A DNA stretch of 64,000 nucleotides from Capnocytophaga canimorsus (GTDB lineage: Bacteria; Bacteroidota; Bacteroidia; Flavobacteriales; Flavobacteriaceae): the NCBI RefSeq assembly GCF_002302565.1, contig NZ_CP022382.1, positions 2,325,001 to 2,389,000 of the forward strand, written 5' to 3'. The notes under the pieces were generated by a model. It saw only the letters and a list, made by a program, of their open reading frames with translations. It was not told the origin of the DNA and ran no database searches. Positions 35,485-44,471 of the stretch are shown here, piece after piece. A program made the position numbers and the translations under genes. The stretch's first letter is position 1, and every line of letters begins with the position of its first letter.

Positions 35485-35907
35485 TTATAGATTGCTGATA
35501 TGTAGTATTTTTATGGTCCGAGTTAGAGCATCTGTCTTCTCAATAATTAGTTTTGTATATGTCTGAGGAAGATAGGAAGGGATGCGCTCTGCCCATTCGA
35601 TAAAGCACCAATTTCCAGAGTACAAATACTCCTCTATTCCCATATCGAAAGCTTCTTCTTCACTGGTAATTCTGTAAAAATCAAAATGATAAACCGTATG
35701 TTGTGTGTTGGCGTATTCGTTTACTAAACCATAAGTAGGGCTTCCAACAGTATCCGTAATACCCAAGGTAGCTACCAAAGCTTTAATTAACGTGGTTTTA
35801 CCCATTCCCATACTTCCCTCAAAAACAACTACTTTTTCGGAAAGTAATGGGAGTAATCTTTTAGCGGTTTCCTCAATATTTTCTAAAGTATATGTGATAG
35901 TTTGCAT
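35485..35907 (-). CDS. tsaE: tRNA threonylcarbamoyladenosine biosynthesis ATPase TsaE
   Basis: The 140 residues contain the P-loop GSMGMGKTTLIKAL, switch region GSPTYGLVNEY, and HFDFYRI and FIEWAERI, as in TsaE/YjeE, which is needed for t6A modification of ANN-decoding tRNAs. It is the last gene of the minus-strand operon, 12 bases after aroE. Another t6A gene (Sua5/YrdC type) starts at the right edge. Confidence 0.94.
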   Translation of the reverse strand: MQTITYTLENIEETAKRLLPLLSEKVVVFEGSMGMGKTTLIKALVATLGITDTVGSPTYGLVNEYANTQHTVYHFDFYRITSEEEAFDMGIEEYLYSGNWCFIEWAERIPSYLPQTYTKLIIEKTDALTRTIKILHISNL

Positions 35908-35919
35908 CTGTATTTATTT

Positions 35920-36666
35920 TTAACAATTCCAAATTTCCCACGCTTTTTCGGCTTGTAAGCGTAACATTGCCTCGCCGTTGCAAATGGTTGCTTTTTTTTG
36001 TTTCCCTTTTTGCAAAAAAAGGGTTTTTTCAGGATTGTAAATCAAATCGTAAAGCAAATGTTGTGAAGTAATGTACTGATACGGAATGGGGGGGCAATCG
36101 GTAACGTTTGGAAATGTACCCAAAGGGGTACAGTTTATAATAATCGTATATTTGGATAAAAGTTCTGCTGATAAATCCGTGTAAGCATACTGCCCAATTT
36201 TTGGGGTACGAGATACAAATCGGTAGCTGATATACAATGTTTTTAGAGCATAAGCTACCGCTTTTGAAGCTCCTCCTGTACCCAGAATTAAGGCTTTGGT
36301 ATGGTGTGGTTTTAAAAAAGGCTTTATAGATTCGGAAAAACCATAGTAGTCGGTGTTGAATCCAATCCACCCCAAAGGAGTAACTTTTATGGTATTAACC
36401 GCTCCGATGATTTTTGCCGTTTCATTTAAAGCCGCCAATTTCGAGATGATGGCTTCTTTGTAAGGAATGGTAACATTCATTCCCTTTAAGTTGGGGTGCA
36501 TAGCAACCCGAGAAGGCAATTCTTCCAGAGTCATTAAATCAAAATTTACATACTCGGCGTTGACGCCTTCTTCTTGAAACTTCTTTGAGAAATAAGCTCT
36601 TGAAAATGAATAATCAATATTTTTACCTATCAGAGCGAATAAGTTTTTCTTGTCGTTTTTTTCCAT
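35920..36666 (-). CDS. aroE: Shikimate dehydrogenase
   Basis: The 248 residues carry out the NADP-dependent step from 3-dehydroshikimate to shikimate. The substrate-binding IGKNIDYSFSRAYF, the catalytic Lys in NVTIPYKEAI, Asp in NTDYYGF, the nucleotide fold GTGGASKAVAYAL, and INCTPLGTFPN are visible. The start overlaps the preceding DUF368 gene by 44 bases; no better in-frame start was seen. aroB of the same pathway lies about 3 kb away, divergent. Confidence 0.92.
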   Translation of the reverse strand: MEKNDKKNLFALIGKNIDYSFSRAYFSKKFQEEGVNAEYVNFDLMTLEELPSRVAMHPNLKGMNVTIPYKEAIISKLAALNETAKIIGAVNTIKVTPLGWIGFNTDYYGFSESIKPFLKPHHTKALILGTGGASKAVAYALKTLYISYRFVSRTPKIGQYAYTDLSAELLSKYTIIINCTPLGTFPNVTDCPPIPYQYITSQHLLYDLIYNPEKTLFLQKGKQKKATICNGEAMLRLQAEKAWEIWNC

Positions 36667-37657
36667 ACCATTCCAAACCTAAAACGATTAAAATTCCGAA
36701 AATGACGTAAATTAAGGCAATCCAAGTGGAACTATGAGAAATGTCGGGTAAAAATCGGCTGTAATTGGCTACGATTTGATTTCCTGCGGAATCAGTTAGA
36801 ACATTTCCCAAACTATCGGTGGCGTAAATGGTTTCTTTCCAAGGCCAAACCACTCCTAATGAGCCTGTAATAAAGCCTATTATAGTAGCAGTAGTGATGT
36901 CTTTGTAATGTTTTAAAATATAAGAAAGTAGATGCGAGAGTGTGACTAATCCGAACAAAGAACCGAAAGTAAAAACAGCAAGAATTTTTAGTAATCTGAT
37001 GCGTTCAGGGTTGTTAATGAAACTGGTATCCCCAGAAAATAGTTCACCTATGGTATAAGCCAAAGCATTTACTGAATCCACCAAAAGCAACACGTAATTT
37101 CCTAATAAAATCAGAATGAATGAGCCAGAAAGTCCAGGTAAGGTCATTCCTGAAATGCTGATAATACCACAGAAGAACACGAAAATTAGATTGCCGTTTT
37201 CCTTTGCGGGACTTAAAAAACTGATGGATACGCCTACTACTGCACCGATAATCATCGCGATGACCGTTTTGCGGTTCCAATTACTGAAATCCTTGGAAAT
37301 GTAATAAATAGAGCCAATAATCATTCCGAAAAAGGTAGCCCAAACGTACAATTCCCAGTGTTTCATAAAATAATCTAATAGGCGAGAAACACTGAAATAG
37401 CTAATAACCATACCCAAAATGAGTAATCCTAAAAAACGAAAATTGGTGTAGCGTAAAAAACTTTTGAATCTGCCATTGAAAAGCAACTTAAAGGCTTTTC
37501 CGTTGATTTTCTGTAAGGAATAGATAAACTCTTCATAAAATCCAGCAACGAAAGCAACAATTCCGCCTGAAACTCCAGGAACTTTATTGGCAGCTCCCAT
37601 AGCCAATCCTTTAATAATAAGGAGTATTTTATCAGTTAAAGTTCTTGTAGTTTCCAT
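36623..37657 (-). CDS. DUF368 (PopT-type) membrane protein, copy 1
   Basis: The 344 residues have about 8-10 membrane segments and the family signature GAANKVPGVSGGIVAFVAGFYEEFI near the start, repeated in the second half as GMTLPGLSGSFILILLGNY. DUF368 proteins have been linked to recycling of undecaprenyl phosphate across the inner membrane (PopT). It lies 6 bases after a second DUF368 gene on the same strand and overlaps aroE. Confidence 0.87.
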   Translation of the reverse strand: METTRTLTDKILLIIKGLAMGAANKVPGVSGGIVAFVAGFYEEFIYSLQKINGKAFKLLFNGRFKSFLRYTNFRFLGLLILGMVISYFSVSRLLDYFMKHWELYVWATFFGMIIGSIYYISKDFSNWNRKTVIAMIIGAVVGVSISFLSPAKENGNLIFVFFCGIISISGMTLPGLSGSFILILLGNYVLLLVDSVNALAYTIGELFSGDTSFINNPERIRLLKILAVFTFGSLFGLVTLSHLLSYILKHYKDITTATIIGFITGSLGVVWPWKETIYATDSLGNVLTDSAGNQIVANYSRFLPDISHSSTWIALIYVIFGILIVLGLEWYGKKRQEKLIRSDR

Positions 37658-37663
37658 AATTTT

Positions 37664-38599
37664 TTATTTTGTATTTGCTTTTTTTAAAGAAACGGCAAAG
37701 CGTTCTAACAAAAAGATGATGAAAAAACCAATAAGCGTCATCAGAATGACTTGTAAGGTTTTAGGATTTCCTTCGTAGGTGAAAGGCAATACATTTTTTT
37801 CTAAAAAAGGTTTAAGATTTCCGTGAGCATCTACATAAGTGGAAACAGTTTGTTTCCAAGGCCAAATTTTATTGAGCGACCCGATGATAAAGCCCATCAT
37901 TAAGGCAACAGTAGTATTTTTGTAGTGAGTAAACATCCATTTTAGTAAACGGGCAAAACTTAACAGCCCAACTATTGCTCCGCATCCTACGGTTGCTAAT
38001 ATTTTGAAATTCAATTCGCTGATTGCTGAAAGTATGGTGTGATAAGCCCCTAAAAGCACTAAAATAAAAGCTCCAGAGATTCCTGGTAAAATCATAGCAC
38101 AAATGGCTAAAGCTCCTGATAAGAATAAAAATAAATAGCCGTGTTCGCCTTGCCAAGGAGGTAATGAGGTAATCCAAAAGGCCAGCAGACAGCCAATGAG
38201 CAAGGCTGAAACCACTCCTAAATTCCATTTTTTAATGTCCTTACCTAAAAAATAGATACTTGCCAAAATCAATCCGAAGAAAAATGCCCACAATAATAAC
38301 GGATGATGTTCTAACAACCAACGAATTACTTTGGCTAATGAAAAAATACTAACACCAATGCCTAAAAACAGAGCGATTAAAAAATTACCATTGATTGTTT
38401 TCCAAAAGGAAGAGAAACCTTCGGTGCCGAGTGTTTTTAAAGCCTTTAGATTTATTTTATTTATAGAGGTTAATAATTCTTCGTAAATTCCTGAAATAAA
38501 GGCAATGGTACCCCCAGAAACTCCTGGAACTACGTCGGCTGCCCCAATGGCTAATCCTTTTAGTGTGATTAAAATATAGTCAAAAAACGACCTTTGCAT
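37664..38599 (-). CDS. DUF368 (PopT-type) membrane protein, copy 2
   Basis: The 311 residues are homologous throughout to the downstream copy: GAADVVPGVSGGTIAFISGIYEELL and AMILPGISGAFILVLLGAYHTIL match the two signature halves, as do the segments WPWKQTVSTYVDAHGNL and WPWKETIYATDSLGNV. The pair is a tandem duplication of a lipid-carrier transporter family. It starts 16 bases after the proline dehydrogenase stop and is part of the five-gene minus-strand operon. Confidence 0.87.
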   Translation of the reverse strand: MQRSFFDYILITLKGLAIGAADVVPGVSGGTIAFISGIYEELLTSINKINLKALKTLGTEGFSSFWKTINGNFLIALFLGIGVSIFSLAKVIRWLLEHHPLLLWAFFFGLILASIYFLGKDIKKWNLGVVSALLIGCLLAFWITSLPPWQGEHGYLFLFLSGALAICAMILPGISGAFILVLLGAYHTILSAISELNFKILATVGCGAIVGLLSFARLLKWMFTHYKNTTVALMMGFIIGSLNKIWPWKQTVSTYVDAHGNLKPFLEKNVLPFTYEGNPKTLQVILMTLIGFFIIFLLERFAVSLKKANTK

Positions 38600-38615
38600 A
38601 CGTTGTTGTTTACGT

Positions 38616-39788
38616 TTATTTTTCTGTTTTTCTGCGGTTATATTCTTTTTTGAGTAGTGTTAGCTCACGTCCCATTTGTCCCGCTACGGAGGTATTTTCT
38701 TGAGCTCTACGAATTAGATAAGGCATTACTTCGCGTACTGGACCAAAGGGAAGATATTTTGCGGTGTTGTACCCCAACTTGGCAACATTAAAGCTAATAT
38801 GGTCGCTCATTCCGTAGAGTTGCCCCAGCCAAATGCGAGAGTCGTGAGTATTTAAACCTTTTTCTTTCATTAGGTTAAGGATTAAAGCTGAGCTATCTTC
38901 GTTATGAGTTCCTGCAAAAAGGGCAATGCGGTCAATATGTTCTAAAATGTAGCGTATGGCAGCATTGTAGTTTTCGTCAGTTGCTGGTTTTGAGGCACAA
39001 ATAGGGCTGAGGTAGTTGTTTTCCTTAGCTCTTTCGTTTTCTTTTTCCATATATGCGCCACGTACTATTTTTAGTCCGATATAGAAATTATCAGCAATGG
39101 CACGGTCGTGCAACTGTTTTAGGTAAGCTAACCTATCGTGACGATACATTTGCAAAGTGTTGTAAACTATGGCTTTTTCTTTGTTATACTTGCGCATCAT
39201 TTGCTCTGCTAAATCGTCGGCGGCGGTTTGCATCCAGCTTTCTTCGGCATCTATCATAATTGGGATACCTAATTCGGCAGCTTTTGAGCAAGCTTTATCG
39301 AATCGGGCGACGATGCGTTCCCAAGCTTGTTGTTCTTCTAAAGTAAGTGGTTTTTTTTCAGTGATTTTCTGAAAGATAGCAAATTTTCCAAATCCAGTAG
39401 GTTTAAAAACGGCGAAAGGAACCCCCGAATGATTTTTAGAAAACTCAATAGTTTCTAAGGTTTTGCTCAAGGTGTCATCAAAAGAACTTTCTTCGGCTTT
39501 TCCTTCTACCGAATAATCTAAAACAGAACTTACCCCTTTTTCGTACATATTTTCAATGACTTTCTCACAATCTTGTTGAGAGATTCCTCCACAGAATTGG
39601 TTGAAAACAGTTTTTTTGATAAGCCATTCTACAGGTAAGTACATTTTGAGCGAAAAATTAGTCAAAGCAGTTCCTATACTAATCAAGGTATTGTTTCCCA
39701 TAAAACGGAAAAGCCAGTATGCCCTGCCCAATTCAAAATTATTTTTTAAAGAAAAAGCCGTTTTAGTGTCATTAAAAATCGATTTCAT
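38616..39788 (-). CDS. Proline dehydrogenase
   Basis: The 390 residues form a FAD-dependent proline oxidase of the monofunctional PutA-like type. The barrel segments FAVFKPTGFGKF, PIMIDAEESWMQ, YNTLQMYRHDRL, LKIVRGAYMEKE, GTHNEDS and GQLYGMSDHISFNVAKLGYNTAKYLPFGPVREVMPYLIRRAQENT fit the family. The last one carries the Arg pair that binds proline. A longer frame starts at 39842, but MKSIFNDTKTAFSLKN at 39788 is the usual start. It is the first gene of the minus-strand operon and is divergent from aroB. Confidence 0.93.
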   Translation of the reverse strand: MKSIFNDTKTAFSLKNNFELGRAYWLFRFMGNNTLISIGTALTNFSLKMYLPVEWLIKKTVFNQFCGGISQQDCEKVIENMYEKGVSSVLDYSVEGKAEESSFDDTLSKTLETIEFSKNHSGVPFAVFKPTGFGKFAIFQKITEKKPLTLEEQQAWERIVARFDKACSKAAELGIPIMIDAEESWMQTAADDLAEQMMRKYNKEKAIVYNTLQMYRHDRLAYLKQLHDRAIADNFYIGLKIVRGAYMEKENERAKENNYLSPICASKPATDENYNAAIRYILEHIDRIALFAGTHNEDSSALILNLMKEKGLNTHDSRIWLGQLYGMSDHISFNVAKLGYNTAKYLPFGPVREVMPYLIRRAQENTSVAGQMGRELTLLKKEYNRRKTEK

Positions 39789-39930
39789 AAAAAAGTCTTT
39801 TTGGGTGATAATTATCAGTAATGTGTTTTTTAAAGCAGACAAATATACATTAGTTTTGGTACGATTTCAATTTTTTATGATTATTTTTACCCAATCAAAT
39901 AAATTGCTTCACATTAATATTATTATAGAT

Positions 39931-41004
39931 ATGGTATTACAGAGTATTCCTGCAGATAGTTATCAAATACATTTTAACGAAAAAGGGTTTGATTTTTTAA
40001 ATGAATTGCTGAAAGAAAAAAAATATTCTAAAGTTTTTATTCTGACCGATAGCAACACCAATGCCTATTGTTTACCAGTGTTGCTTGCTGATATAGTTGG
40101 TGATTATCCTTTTGAAATCATTGAAATAGAGGCGGGAGAGGAGTATAAAAATTTGGAAACTTGTCAGCAAGTTTGGATGACACTTTCCGATTTGGGGGGT
40201 GACAGAAAAAGTGTTTTGCTTAATTTAGGAGGAGGAGTGGTTACTGATTTGGGCGGATTTGTAGCTGCAACCTATATGAGAGGTATTGATTTTGTGAATA
40301 TACCTACTTCGTTATTAGCTATGGTTGATGCTTCGGTAGGTGGAAAAACAGGAGTAGATTTAGGAAATTTAAAAAATCAAATAGGGGTGATTAGTAATCC
40401 TTTAGGGGTGATTATTGATAGCCGTTTTTTAGCGACGCTTCCCGCTCAAGAATTACGCAGTGGTATGGCAGAAATGTTTAAACACGGGCTTATTCACTCT
40501 GTTTCATATTGGGAAAAGATGAGAAACTTGAAAGATTTGGATATTTCAGATTTGGATAGCCTAATTTACGATTCTGTCATCATCAAAAACAATATTGTAA
40601 AACAAGACCCTACCGAAAAGGGACTGCGTAAAACCTTGAACTTTGGGCATACTTTAGGTCACGCCATAGAATCTTATTTTTTATCTGCTCCTCATAGAGA
40701 ACGACTATTACACGGCGAGGCAATAGCCATTGGTATGGTACTGGCGGCTTACTTGTCCTATAGAGTTTGTGGTTTGTCAAGAGCCACTCTCGAAGAAGTT
40801 AAACTAGTATTAGAAGAATATTTTCCTAAAATAAATATTCATAATCAAGAGATTACAGAGATATTGAATTTATTAAGATTTGACAAGAAAAACTCACACG
40901 GAAAAGTTAATTTCGTGCTTTTACAAACAGTAGCAACCCCTAAGATAGATTGTAATGTAGAAGAAAACGTAGTGTTAGATGCTTTTGAGTACTACAATAG
41001 GTAG
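39931..41004 (+). CDS. aroB: 3-dehydroquinate synthase
   Basis: The 357 residues carry out the second step of the shikimate pathway. The NAD-binding LNLGGGVVTDLGGFVAATYMRGI, the conserved IPTSLLAMVDASVGGKTGVDL, metal-binding Glu in GMAEMFKHGLI, and His residues in NFGHTLGHAIE and LLHGEAIAIGM are present. An open frame extends upstream to 39601 but that part is antisense to the proline dehydrogenase gene, so ATG 39931 is the start. Confidence 0.95.
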   Translation: MVLQSIPADSYQIHFNEKGFDFLNELLKEKKYSKVFILTDSNTNAYCLPVLLADIVGDYPFEIIEIEAGEEYKNLETCQQVWMTLSDLGGDRKSVLLNLGGGVVTDLGGFVAATYMRGIDFVNIPTSLLAMVDASVGGKTGVDLGNLKNQIGVISNPLGVIIDSRFLATLPAQELRSGMAEMFKHGLIHSVSYWEKMRNLKDLDISDLDSLIYDSVIIKNNIVKQDPTEKGLRKTLNFGHTLGHAIESYFLSAPHRERLLHGEAIAIGMVLAAYLSYRVCGLSRATLEEVKLVLEEYFPKINIHNQEITEILNLLRFDKKNSHGKVNFVLLQTVATPKIDCNVEENVVLDAFEYYNR

Positions 41005-41210
41005 TTATTTAGAATAACTATAAAATAGAGTTCAAGCAGGCTTTTTTAACAGTTCAGTAATTTTAAGTGTGGGATTGGTTTAATTTCTTAAAAAAATATA
41101 TTGTGACTAATTTATTGATGTGTATTTGTTAAATATGTTGCTTTTTTCTCAATTGATAGTAGTAATTTCACATCTTTCTCTTTTCTCGTAATACTTTAAA
41201 AAAAGATTTT

Positions 41211-41245
41211 TTGGTTTTTTATTAACTGAATATGTTATACATTTG
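41211..41245 (+). promoter_or_regulatory. Predicted promoter of SusC locus 1
   Basis: TTG at 41211-41213 and TACATTTG at 41238-41245 fit the Bacteroidetes -33/-7 pattern with a 24-base spacer. The next ~90 bases are a leader shared almost base for base with the promoter region of locus 2. The rest of 41005-41210 shows nothing I can name. Confidence 0.6.
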
Positions 41246-41342
41246 TAAATGTAAATTTAACGAAGGACAAACTATGTGTTTGTATTATTGCCGCGTTAGT
41301 TTGTTTTGAAATAATTATTAACTAATTCATTTTATTATTCTT

Positions 41343-44300
41343 ATGATAGATTTGCTAAGTAGATCTAACAGCAAGGGCAAATTGGGTAAATTTTTACTTA
41401 TAGCTCTTGCGTGCGGACTTTGGGCAGATGCTGTTTATGCCAAGGCAGAGATAACATCGGTCAGAGAAGTTGTAGAGCAACAAACCAAAAAAGTAAGCGG
41501 TACGGTAACCGATGAGTCTGGACAGCCCTTGCCAGGTGTGAGTGTTTTTATTAAAGGAACTCAGCGAGGGATTACTACTGACTTTGATGGCAACTACCAG
41601 ATTCAAGCTTCACAAGGAGAAATGCTTGTTTTCAGTTATGTAGGGTTTGTTACTCAAGAAAAAATTGTTTCTAGCACTGGAAACGAACTCGTAATTAATA
41701 TTTCATTAAAAGAAGAAACACAGCAATTAGAACAAGTAGTAGTAACTGCTTTAGGTATTAAACGCCAAGAAAAAGCACTGAGTTATAATGTTCAACAAGT
41801 AAAGTCAGAAGAACTTACTCGTGTAAAAGATGCTAACTTTGTTAATAGCCTTAACGGAAAAGTGGCTGGGGTAAATATTCAAAAAAGTTCTTCGGGAGTA
41901 GGGGGGCAAACTAAGGTGGTGATGCGAGGAGCAAAATCCATTTTAGGAGGAAATAATGTTCTTTATGTCATTGATGGTGTTCCAATGGGGGAAAATACCA
42001 ACAGGGAGCGTGGTGATCAAAAGTTTGGAACTCCAGCTTCTTCTGAAGGAATTGCGGATTTCAACTCTGAAGATATTGAAAGTATTTCTGTACTTACGGG
42101 ACCTTCGGCAGCTGCTTTGTATGGTGCTGCAGCCGCTAACGGTGTTATTCTGATTAACACTAAAAAAGGAAAAGAAGGAAAAATGAAAGTAAATCTTTCT
42201 TCTTCAGTAGAGTTTTCTAATCCATTGATTTTGCCTGAATTTCAGAATACATACGGAACAAGCGATTTGTTTTTCTCTTGGGGTGATAAATTAGATACTC
42301 CTTCTTCTCTTGATCCTAAGAAATTTTTTAATGTAGGAACAACTTACAATAACGCTCTGAATTTCTCTGTAGGAAATAAGCAAAATCAAACTTTTGTTTC
42401 TGCTGCTTCTATTACTTCAGAAGGAATCGTTTCCAACAATCAGTACAGAAGACACAATGTGCTTATTCGTAATACCTCTTCTTTTTTAGATGATAAATTA
42501 GAGTTAGATGTATCAGCGAGCTATGTTCGTCAATTTGAGAAAAATATGATTTCATTTGGAGAATATTTTAACCCAATAGTGGGTGTGTATTTATTCCCTA
42601 GAGGAGAAAATTTTGACTGGATGAAATCATTCGAATTGTACGATATGGAAAAAGGGTACAACGCTATTCAGAATCGTATCCCTGGAGATCTGGGAAAAGA
42701 TATTCAAAATCCTTATTGGATAATGTATAGGAATGTTCGTCCTAAAGTTAGAGATCGTTATATGTTCTCAGGACAATTGAAGTATAATATATTTAAGAAC
42801 CTAAATATAGCTGGGCGTGTACGTTTGGACAATACGTATTCAAAATCAGAAGACAAACGATACGCAGGTACTTTGGGAGCTTTTGCCAAAGAGAAAGGGC
42901 GTTATGCATATTCACAAGGAACATTTAAGCAAAAATATGCAGACTTGATAATGAATTACAACACAAGTTTTGCAGATGATTTTAACTTGGTTGTAAATGC
43001 GGGTACTTCATTTGAGGATTACGATAATAAGGGTAAATCATATAGAGGTGAAATAAAACATATTGCTAATAAATTCTTCATTTCTAATACTGATGCAAGT
43101 ACCGCAGTAGTTTCCGATGAAGGAGGAAATGATAGACGTAGAAACATTGCTGTTTTTGCATCTGCAGAATTAGGTTGGAAATCAGCTCTTTATTTAACGC
43201 TTACAGGGCGTAATGATTGGGCTTCTCAATTGGTAAATAGTGATGAAGAAAGCATTTTCTATCCATCAGTAGGTGTTTCTGCTGTCATTACAGAGTTACT
43301 GTCTCCTGAAACTAAAAATAAATTGTATCCATACTTAGGTTTTGCTAAAATTAGAGCTTCATTTACAGAGGTTGGTTCTCCTATAAGCGTAACAGGGATT
43401 ACTCCAGGAACAATAACTAAAAAAATTGAAGGAGGAAGTATAAAGGCAAATGATTTTTATCCTTTAACAGCACCTTTGAAAGCTGAAAGGACTCGCTCTT
43501 TTGAAGTAGGGATTAGTACTAAATGGTTAAAAAATAGACTTTCTTTAGATGTAACAGCTTATAAATCCAACACTTATAATCAGTTATTATTAGCTGGATT
43601 ACCAAAAAGTTCTGGATATCAGACAATGTACGTCCAAGCAGGAAATGTAGAAAACAAAGGTTTAGAGGTTGCTTTAGGGTATAACCAAGAAGTAGCAGAT
43701 TTCAATTTTGGTACAAGTTTGACAGCTACAGCAAACCAAAATAAAATCATTCGATTGGCTTCAGGAATACCTAATCCATTTGATGCATCATCTCCTATTG
43801 ATATAAAAGAAATGACAGTAGGTAATTTCTACTTGAGAGAAGGAGGTAGTATTGGGGATATTTATGCAAATAATTGGATTAAAAGAGATAAATATGGATT
43901 GGTTGATATTTCCAGTGGAACAATTGCTACTGAAGCAACTGAGCCTTATATGCTAGGTTCTGTAAATCCTGATTGGCTATTGGGTTGGCAAGGAAACTTA
44001 GGATATAAAAATTTATCTTTAAACTTTTTATTTAAAGCTAGATTGGGTGGAGTTGTTGTGTCAAAAACCCAGCAAATTTTAGATTATTATGGAGTTTCAA
44101 AGGCGAGTGCTGATGCACGTGATTTGGGATATGCTCAATTAGGAAGTTTTAAAGTGAACCCAAGAGCTTATTACAATGCAATCAATGCTTTAGATGCTTA
44201 TTATACCTATTCAGCAACAAATGTTCGCTTACAAGAAGTGAGCCTTACATATAGTTTCCCTAAACAAGCATTAGGAAAGACGTTTTCTGATTTGAGCATT

Positions 44301-44453
44301 TCATTGATAGGGAATAATTTATGGATGATTTATAACAAAGCCCCTTTCGATCCTGAACTGACTTCGACAACAGGTACATTCGGTCAAGGATATGACTATT
44401 TTATGCTTCCAAGTTTAAGAAGCTATGGATTAAGTGTAAAAATCGGATTTTAA
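41343..44453 (+). CDS. SusC-family TonB-dependent outer membrane transporter, locus 1
   Basis: The 1036 residues have an N-terminal signal region (FLLIALACGLWADAVYA) and a carboxypeptidase-regulatory-like domain (KVSGTVTDESGQPLPGVSVFIKG, about 48-135). The TonB-linked segment QLEQVVVTALGIKRQEKAL, the plug (about 145-275, GGNNVLYVIDGVPMGE, LTGPSAAALYGAAAANGVILINTKKG) and the large barrel ending in LRSYGLSVKIGF follow. It imports glycan captured by the SusD partner. The first ~130 codons are nearly identical in DNA to the SusC of locus 2, while the barrel differs. SusD follows 18 bases later. The product of the adjacent GH18 enzyme, a glycan cut from glycoprotein, is the inferred cargo. Confidence 0.92.
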   Translation: MIDLLSRSNSKGKLGKFLLIALACGLWADAVYAKAEITSVREVVEQQTKKVSGTVTDESGQPLPGVSVFIKGTQRGITTDFDGNYQIQASQGEMLVFSYVGFVTQEKIVSSTGNELVINISLKEETQQLEQVVVTALGIKRQEKALSYNVQQVKSEELTRVKDANFVNSLNGKVAGVNIQKSSSGVGGQTKVVMRGAKSILGGNNVLYVIDGVPMGENTNRERGDQKFGTPASSEGIADFNSEDIESISVLTGPSAAALYGAAAANGVILINTKKGKEGKMKVNLSSSVEFSNPLILPEFQNTYGTSDLFFSWGDKLDTPSSLDPKKFFNVGTTYNNALNFSVGNKQNQTFVSAASITSEGIVSNNQYRRHNVLIRNTSSFLDDKLELDVSASYVRQFEKNMISFGEYFNPIVGVYLFPRGENFDWMKSFELYDMEKGYNAIQNRIPGDLGKDIQNPYWIMYRNVRPKVRDRYMFSGQLKYNIFKNLNIAGRVRLDNTYSKSEDKRYAGTLGAFAKEKGRYAYSQGTFKQKYADLIMNYNTSFADDFNLVVNAGTSFEDYDNKGKSYRGEIKHIANKFFISNTDASTAVVSDEGGNDRRRNIAVFASAELGWKSALYLTLTGRNDWASQLVNSDEESIFYPSVGVSAVITELLSPETKNKLYPYLGFAKIRASFTEVGSPISVTGITPGTITKKIEGGSIKANDFYPLTAPLKAERTRSFEVGISTKWLKNRLSLDVTAYKSNTYNQLLLAGLPKSSGYQTMYVQAGNVENKGLEVALGYNQEVADFNFGTSLTATANQNKIIRLASGIPNPFDASSPIDIKEMTVGNFYLREGGSIGDIYANNWIKRDKYGLVDISSGTIATEATEPYMLGSVNPDWLLGWQGNLGYKNLSLNFLFKARLGGVVVSKTQQILDYYGVSKASADARDLGYAQLGSFKVNPRAYYNAINALDAYYTYSATNVRLQEVSLTYSFPKQALGKTFSDLSISLIGNNLWMIYNKAPFDPELTSTTGTFGQGYDYFMLPSLRSYGLSVKIGF

Positions 44454-44471
44454 TTTAATAAAAGTATAAAA

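Noticed and set aside
39601-39930. N-terminal extension of aroB
   Set aside because: This stretch is antisense to the proline dehydrogenase gene, and the AroB family starts at the ATG at 39931.
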